From JBDHWG01 sp046328525 (GTDB lineage Bacteria; Chloroflexota; Anaerolineae; Epilineales; JAHCIE01): a DNA stretch of 64,000 nt. A program made the position numbers and the translations under genes. Below are positions 59,565 to 64,000 of the stretch, in pieces. Below the pieces are notes generated by a model, which made no database searches, was not told where the DNA came from, and saw only the letters and a program-made list of their open reading frames with translations. Numbering within the stretch: the stretch's first letter is position 1; the number at the start of each line of letters is the position of its first letter. The stretch spans positions 124,001 to 188,000 of the forward strand of contig JAXLWK010000006.1 of NCBI GenBank assembly GCA_046328525.1, read 5' to 3'.

Positions 59565-61784
59565 TTGTCAACCGAAGCGACTTTCTATTCGCCAACTCCT
59601 ACCCCAGGACGCCAGCGCATCCCGTGGCTGCTGCGGCGCTTCTGGCATGGCTACGGCTTTGCCCTGGCCCTGTACGCCCTGCTGAGCCTCCTCCTGTCGT
59701 GGCCGGTGGTCCGCGACTTCACCCGCGCCATCTCCAGCGACGGCGGCAACGATGCGCGCCTCAACATCTGGATTCTGTGGCACACGCAGCAGTGGCTGCT
59801 CGGCCGCCAGCCGCTCCTGAGCGCGCCGACGCTCTACTGGCCGCAGGGCACGTCGCTACTGACGCAAAGCCCGGGGCCGCTGATGGGCGTGTTGGCCTTG
59901 CCGTTCTGGCCGCTGGGCGTCGAGGCGACGTACAACGCCACGCTGATGATCGGGCTGACGCTGACCGGCTTCTGCATGTACCTGCTGGCGCGGGAGCTGG
60001 GGCTACGCCGCTCGGTGGCGCTGTTCGCGGGCGTCGTCTACATGACCGTGCCGATGGCCCTCGGCGGCCTGCTCCAGCACATGGACAAGACGTTCCTGGG
60101 CCTGCTGCCGCTGACACTGTGGGCGGTGCTGCGCGCCTTCGACCCGCGCCGCGCCCTGGGGTGGGCGGCGCTGCCGGCCGTGCTCATGGCGCTGACGATT
60201 CTCCACGGCGGCTGGCACTTCGTCCAGGCGCTGTTCGCCGTCGCGTTCTTCGTGGCCGTCTTCTGGCTGACCAATCCGACGGGCGACCGGCGTTTCCTGT
60301 GGCAGCGGACGCTTGTGCTGGGCGTGAGCAGCCTGGTCGTGGTCGGGCCGTTCCTGGTCGGTATTGCTCGCGCGTCGGGGGACCCGGCGCTCCACGTGGA
60401 TAACGGCCTGCAATCCTACGAGCACCACCCCGACCTGGCCGAGTTCTTCCTGCCGAGCCAGTACAGCGCCCTGTTCGGCGCGGCGGTGCTCGACTTCCTC
60501 AAGCGCTTTGGCATCACGCCGAGCGTCGAGACAGCGGTCAGCCTGGTCTACACGGGGCTGGTGCTGGCGGTGATCGGCGTCGTGCGCGGGGGGCGGCGCG
60601 CCATCGTCTGGCTGGTGTTTACCCTGTTCTTCTTCGCGCTGGCGCTTGGCCCGGTGCTCAAGGTGCTAGGGCAGAAGGAGTTCACGCTCTACAGGCTGCC
60701 CATCATCCTGCCCTACGCCCTGGTCAGCGACCTGCCGGGCATGGCGTTCATGCGCACGCCGGGCCGCTTCATGATGATGGGCTTCGTCGGCTTCGCCGTT
60801 CTCGCAGCGTTCGGCCTGCAGTGGCTCCTGACGCGCTTCCCGTCCTGGCGGCGCGGCCTGGCGGCGGCGGCCATCGTCCTGGTGCTGATCGAGGTCTGGC
60901 CGCAGCCGTGGCCGACGGAGGTCATGCGGCCGACGCCCGAGTTCTACAAGCAGATCGCCGGCGACGGGGCAATGTACGGCGTGTTCGACCTGCCGCAGAA
61001 GCCGCGCTCTGATGCCTCCGCCGCCGGCTACTCGTCGTTCTATCAGATGTACCAGATGACGCACCACAAGGGCATCGCCACCGGCTTCCTGTCGTTCACG
61101 CCGCCGCGCCACCCGCTGTTCCCCGGCCTGTTCCAAGCTGACCCAACGCCGCCGGATGTGCTGGTCAACGGGCAGAAGATCAGCTCGTACACCAACGCGG
61201 CCTACGAGCTGGCCGAGCAGGGCTACCGCTACGTCGTGCGCCACAAGCCGGACAAGAATTACGCCGAGTTCAAGCCCGGCTCGCGGGGCGACAAGATCGC
61301 CGACGATTTCATCCGCAACGCATTCCCCAATGCGTCGCCCATCGTGGACGACGACCTGACCACGGTTTACGCCGTGCCGGCGGTGGCCGACCCGTCTGCC
61401 CTCAAGCTCACCATGGAGATGCGCAACGGCTGGCAGGAGCGGGAGGACAAGTGGCGCTGGACCACATCGCCGGCGACGCTCTACATCCTCTCGCCCACGA
61501 CGCAGGCGGCCACGCTCCAGATCACGCCGTCGTCCATCCACGACCCGTCGGGCGAGGGCGGCGTCGGCAAGGCGGGGGTGCTGACGGTCGAGGCGAACGG
61601 CGTGACGACGCGGGTCCCGATCCGCGTGGACGAGACGACCGACGTGCCGCTGAACCTCGTCCCCGGCGGCCAGACCATCACCCTGTCCCTCGACGCGGGC
61701 AACTTCCACCCCAGCGACTACGGCGTCGGCGACACGCGCGAGCTAAGCTTCGCGGTCAAGACGCTGAATCTCAAGACCAGGTAG
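59565..61784 (+). CDS. Large GT-C/YfhO-like membrane protein
   Basis: 739 residues from a TTG start, the first start candidate after the repeat; no clear ribosome site, so the start is uncertain. A first helix (LALYALLSLLLSWPVV), then ARLNIWILWHTQQWLLG, about 11 helices to residue 440, with PGMAFMRTPGRFMMMGFVGF, and a soluble C-terminal part of about 290 residues with beta-rich ends. The layout is like the YfhO-type protein at 1155-3644 but the sequences share little. Probably a sugar transferase acting outside the membrane, closing the glycan operon. Confidence 0.72.
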   Translation: MSTEATFYSPTPTPGRQRIPWLLRRFWHGYGFALALYALLSLLLSWPVVRDFTRAISSDGGNDARLNIWILWHTQQWLLGRQPLLSAPTLYWPQGTSLLTQSPGPLMGVLALPFWPLGVEATYNATLMIGLTLTGFCMYLLARELGLRRSVALFAGVVYMTVPMALGGLLQHMDKTFLGLLPLTLWAVLRAFDPRRALGWAALPAVLMALTILHGGWHFVQALFAVAFFVAVFWLTNPTGDRRFLWQRTLVLGVSSLVVVGPFLVGIARASGDPALHVDNGLQSYEHHPDLAEFFLPSQYSALFGAAVLDFLKRFGITPSVETAVSLVYTGLVLAVIGVVRGGRRAIVWLVFTLFFFALALGPVLKVLGQKEFTLYRLPIILPYALVSDLPGMAFMRTPGRFMMMGFVGFAVLAAFGLQWLLTRFPSWRRGLAAAAIVLVLIEVWPQPWPTEVMRPTPEFYKQIAGDGAMYGVFDLPQKPRSDASAAGYSSFYQMYQMTHHKGIATGFLSFTPPRHPLFPGLFQADPTPPDVLVNGQKISSYTNAAYELAEQGYRYVVRHKPDKNYAEFKPGSRGDKIADDFIRNAFPNASPIVDDDLTTVYAVPAVADPSALKLTMEMRNGWQEREDKWRWTTSPATLYILSPTTQAATLQITPSSIHDPSGEGGVGKAGVLTVEANGVTTRVPIRVDETTDVPLNLVPGGQTITLSLDAGNFHPSDYGVGDTRELSFAVKTLNLKTR

Positions 61785-61831
61785 ACGACAATCCATCGCC
61801 GGGCCGGTCCAATTCCGGTCCAAAATCGGCC

Positions 61832-61860
61832 TTGACACGCCGCCCCCTTCGTGGTAGTAT
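61832..61860 (+). promoter_or_regulatory. Promoter for the vWA protein gene
   Basis: TTGACA (61832-61837), 17-bp spacer, TAGTAT (61855-61860). It would start a transcript near 61867 with a leader of about 240 nt. Confidence 0.7.
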
Positions 61861-61866
61861 GTCTCC

Positions 61867-62110
61867 ACACTCCCATTTACCCTTCACGCAAGCGGCCCGT
61901 TGTCCTCGCAGCCTGTAGCCTTGCGGTGAGGCACAGTCCGCCGGTTACGACCCTGGGTACCTCCATAGCCCCGGCCACAAGCGCGGCTCCACGCATGGGT
62001 CGGCGCGGCTTGTGTTGTGCCGTAGCGCCACCCGTCTCTGACCCGTCTTTTACCCTGCTCCTGGCAGGGTGTCGGTCAATACAAGGTTCCATACAAGGGC
62101 GGGGAGGTGC
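61867..62110 (+). ncRNA. Possible structured leader, class not recognised
   Basis: The leader has several potential helices: CCTCGCA with TTGCGGTGAGG (61912 onward), CACAAGC with GCTTGTG around a C-rich loop (61976-62014), and CCCTG/CAGGG near 62050. The octamer ACCCGTCT occurs twice. No known riboswitch consensus matched by eye. Regulatory function is an inference from promoter distance and pairing alone. The rest of 61785-62110 has no gene. Confidence 0.3.
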
Positions 62111-64000
62111 ATGATGTCTCGTTCCCGGATCCGCGTCGCCTTTGAGGCCGACAACACCTTCGTGTTGCAGATGGATTTGCGCCTGGCTCGGCTGTGTGTT
62201 ATCGCCATGCTTCTGGCTCTGGCGGCCGCCGGCGTGGGGGCGCTGATATTGCCGGCCCAGGCCGCGCCGAACGCGCAAGGCCCAACAAGCCCCACCATCG
62301 AAATAGCGGTGTCCGGCGCTGGGAGCGCAGACAGCACGTCGGACGAGAGACCGGCAAACACGCCGCCCTGCGCCGGATCGCCTCAGAGCTACAGCCTGCC
62401 CGTCGGCTCAGGATTGGCTTACACCTACTCGATCAACCCCGGCTCGGGGACACCGTCCTCGGCCCTCTCGTTCTCCGTCTCCGCGACTTTCAACCCCGCC
62501 TTCTTGCATGTCGTCAAGATAGACAAGGGCAACTTCCCCGGCATCACCAATTTTCAGTCGAGCTACAACAACACGACCGGCGTCTACCAGGCCAGCGGCA
62601 GCATCAGCCCACCCTCACCCCCCTCGCCGCCCAACAACACGACGGTCGTCGTCACGTTCGCGACCGTCGCCGCAACGCCGAGTACGCCCCTCGACAGCAC
62701 GCTGGTTACCACGGACACCTCCGGCACATATAGCTGCGAGGCCATCCTGAATCTCACCATCACTGCGCCGACCCCAACAGCAACCCCTTCATGTACTCAA
62801 ACCGCCAGCATCTCCACCCTCAGCACCGACCGCACGTGCTACCCGCCGGGCAGCCAGATGGGTGTGTTCGTCGGTGTCGGAACGACCCTGTCGTCCCAGT
62901 CCGTGCTGGTGCGGGCCTTGCTGTTGAGTGGTGACATCGGTGTGGCCTCCGCTGAGCGCACGTTCACGGCTCCGAACGGTCAGGTTATTCCGCTGTCAGT
63001 GCCGATGAGCCTCGCGGCGGGTGACTACACAATTCTCGTTGATGTCTACGACGCTAGTGGTAGTTGCCCACAGGCGACGCAAACGACGCAGGTCCACATC
63101 AATCCGGCGTGCGGCACAGTCACGCCCGTGCTGAGCGCCACCCCTACTCGCACGCCAACCTACACTCCCTCCGCGACACCTACGCCCACGCGCACCCCCA
63201 CACGCACCGCGACGCCAACCCCGGCGGCAACCACTGCCTGTATACCGCCGCGTCCGGAGGTGACACCGTCGTGCGCCGGCTCGAACTACGTGCGCAACCC
63301 GGGCTTCGAGGCGTTCAATCGGAGCTGGGGCGAGCTGAACACGACCGGCCAGGAGATTGTGAGCAGTGTTAATGCCTACAGCGGCTTCTACTCGGCTTAC
63401 TTCGACGGGCCGGCGGGGCTTGCGAGCCACCAGCTCCTCTATCAGTTCATGGACATCCCGTCCGACGCCACGAATGCGAGTTTCTGGGCCGAGGAGAAAG
63501 GCTATGGCGCGGCAACCTCGCTCGGCGCGCCGCCCCCATCAGGGCTTGACTACTTCCGTGCATCGCTGTACGACGCGACGCTCTCGACGGAGTTGGTTCG
63601 CCTGTGGCAGTTCAACCCGCTGATTCCACCCGACTGCCATCAAGACCCGGACGGCTACAACCTTTCTCCGGCAGACCTGGACCTGGTGCGGGGCAGAACG
63701 GTGGCGCTGGTGTTCGAGTTTCAGAAGGTGACAACGACCGGCTGGTCCGCGTTCGTCGAGCTAGACGATATTCATTTCGACGTGTGTGCGCCGTCACCGC
63801 CGTGCGGCGTGGGCGACGACAAAACGGCCAGCCCCTCGGTGGTCCAGCCGGGCGGCGACGTGGCCGTGACCCTCAGCCTGACGGGCCTCGGTTCCACCTG
63901 CGGTAACAGCCATCCGCCCGCCGATGTGATGCTGGTTATAGACCGCTCGGGCAGCATGGACGGTCAGAAGATCGCCGACGCCCGGGCCGCGGCGAAGGGA
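62111..64000 (+). CDS. Secreted protein with von Willebrand A domain, 3' end outside window
   Basis: 630 residues to the window edge; the frame is open throughout. GGGGAGG precedes ATG 62111. A hydrophobic export segment (about 24-50) ends near AQAAPNAQGP. A cohesin-like beta domain follows (YTYSINPGSGTPSSALSFSV, about 95-215), then a second beta domain starting CTQTASISTLSTDRTCYPPG. A TPT-type linker (about 345-375) leads to a carbohydrate-binding-like module (SNYVRNPGFEAFNRSWGELN). At the edge is ADVMLVIDRSGSMDGQKIAD, the MIDAS DxSxS motif at Asp611, which starts a vWA domain. Probably a large surface adhesin; cysteine pairs suggest an extracytoplasmic location. Confidence 0.8.
   Translation, partial: MMSRSRIRVAFEADNTFVLQMDLRLARLCVIAMLLALAAAGVGALILPAQAAPNAQGPTSPTIEIAVSGAGSADSTSDERPANTPPCAGSPQSYSLPVGSGLAYTYSINPGSGTPSSALSFSVSATFNPAFLHVVKIDKGNFPGITNFQSSYNNTTGVYQASGSISPPSPPSPPNNTTVVVTFATVAATPSTPLDSTLVTTDTSGTYSCEAILNLTITAPTPTATPSCTQTASISTLSTDRTCYPPGSQMGVFVGVGTTLSSQSVLVRALLLSGDIGVASAERTFTAPNGQVIPLSVPMSLAAGDYTILVDVYDASGSCPQATQTTQVHINPACGTVTPVLSATPTRTPTYTPSATPTPTRTPTRTATPTPAATTACIPPRPEVTPSCAGSNYVRNPGFEAFNRSWGELNTTGQEIVSSVNAYSGFYSAYFDGPAGLASHQLLYQFMDIPSDATNASFWAEEKGYGAATSLGAPPPSGLDYFRASLYDATLSTELVRLWQFNPLIPPDCHQDPDGYNLSPADLDLVRGRTVALVFEFQKVTTTGWSAFVELDDIHFDVCAPSPPCGVGDDKTASPSVVQPGGDVAVTLSLTGLGSTCGNSHPPADVMLVIDRSGSMDGQKIADARAAAKG

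Noticed and set aside
61912..61975. Possible tRNA-like cloverleaf before the vWA protein gene
   Set aside because: No conserved T-loop, acceptor stem or anticodon arm could be fitted.
61867..62110. Leader considered as a c-di-GMP-I or cobalamin riboswitch
   Set aside because: The conserved loops of those classes (GCAAACC-type, GCCACTG-type) are not present.
63064..63906. Short plus-strand frames within the last 1.9 kb
   Set aside because: They are in other frames than the long secreted vWA protein, which is open from 62111 to the window end.

Overview
The window is G+C-rich bacterial DNA, most likely chromosomal DNA of a Chloroflexota bacterium (Anaerolineae/Caldilineae-like). The assignment is an inference. 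It rests on secreted proteins that end in Thr/Pro-rich linkers followed by a short hydrophobic L-P-L-I tail, on large MalT/LuxR and XRE-NB-ARC regulators, and on intergenic DNA crowded with several families of palindromic repeats. No rRNA, tRNA or CRISPR array was seen.

Layout. 1-5341: a cell-surface glycan block (GT-C-like membrane protein, YfhO-like protein, GT2 glycosyltransferase, zinc-ribbon methyltransferase). 5514-8228: a glutamine-synthetase-family enzyme and an S41 protease. 8553-14099: a three-subunit NAD-dependent formate dehydrogenase operon (NuoE-NuoF fusion, HoxU-like ferredoxin, molybdopterin subunit), then a lipoate-ligase-like protein. 14108-15156: an IS701-like insertion sequence with terminal repeats and target duplication. 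15251-24404: a PAP2 phosphatase, a MalT-type regulator, two secreted proteins, a small membrane protein and dodecin. 24581-28397: hydantoinase/oxoprolinase hyuA-hyuB. 28542-31453: an AT-richer stretch with a kelch protein, toxin-antitoxin debris, a MITE sharing the ends of the IS701-like element, a DUF1801-like protein and a VOC protein.

31510-48365: an L-rhamnose/glycoside locus. On the minus strand are a GH3 glycosidase, aminotransferase, pyrD, galE, a GNAT and a DeoR-type regulator. Divergent from these, on the plus strand, are a sugar ABC transporter (ATPase, two permeases, binding lipoprotein), rhaM, rhaA and rhaD, then a DUF433/DUF5615 toxin-antitoxin pair. An IS5-family element splits transporter from rhaM. 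Nearly every gene here except rhaM and rhaA carries many single-base indels while protein similarity stays high in alternating frames, so local consensus error is more likely than decay. Mirror-image promoters lie between the regulator and the transporter.

48203-55254: a lipoprotein, an unrecognised protein with a weak nitroreductase resemblance, an XRE/NB-ARC regulator lacking its usual C-terminus, a MITE with target duplication, an unusual tandem-repeat membrane protein, and SppA. 55472-61784: a second glycan block (GT2, DegT aminotransferase, EamA-like protein, O-antigen ligase-like protein, large membrane protein). From 62111 to the window end runs an unfinished secreted protein with a von Willebrand A domain, behind a promoter and a roughly 240-nt leader.
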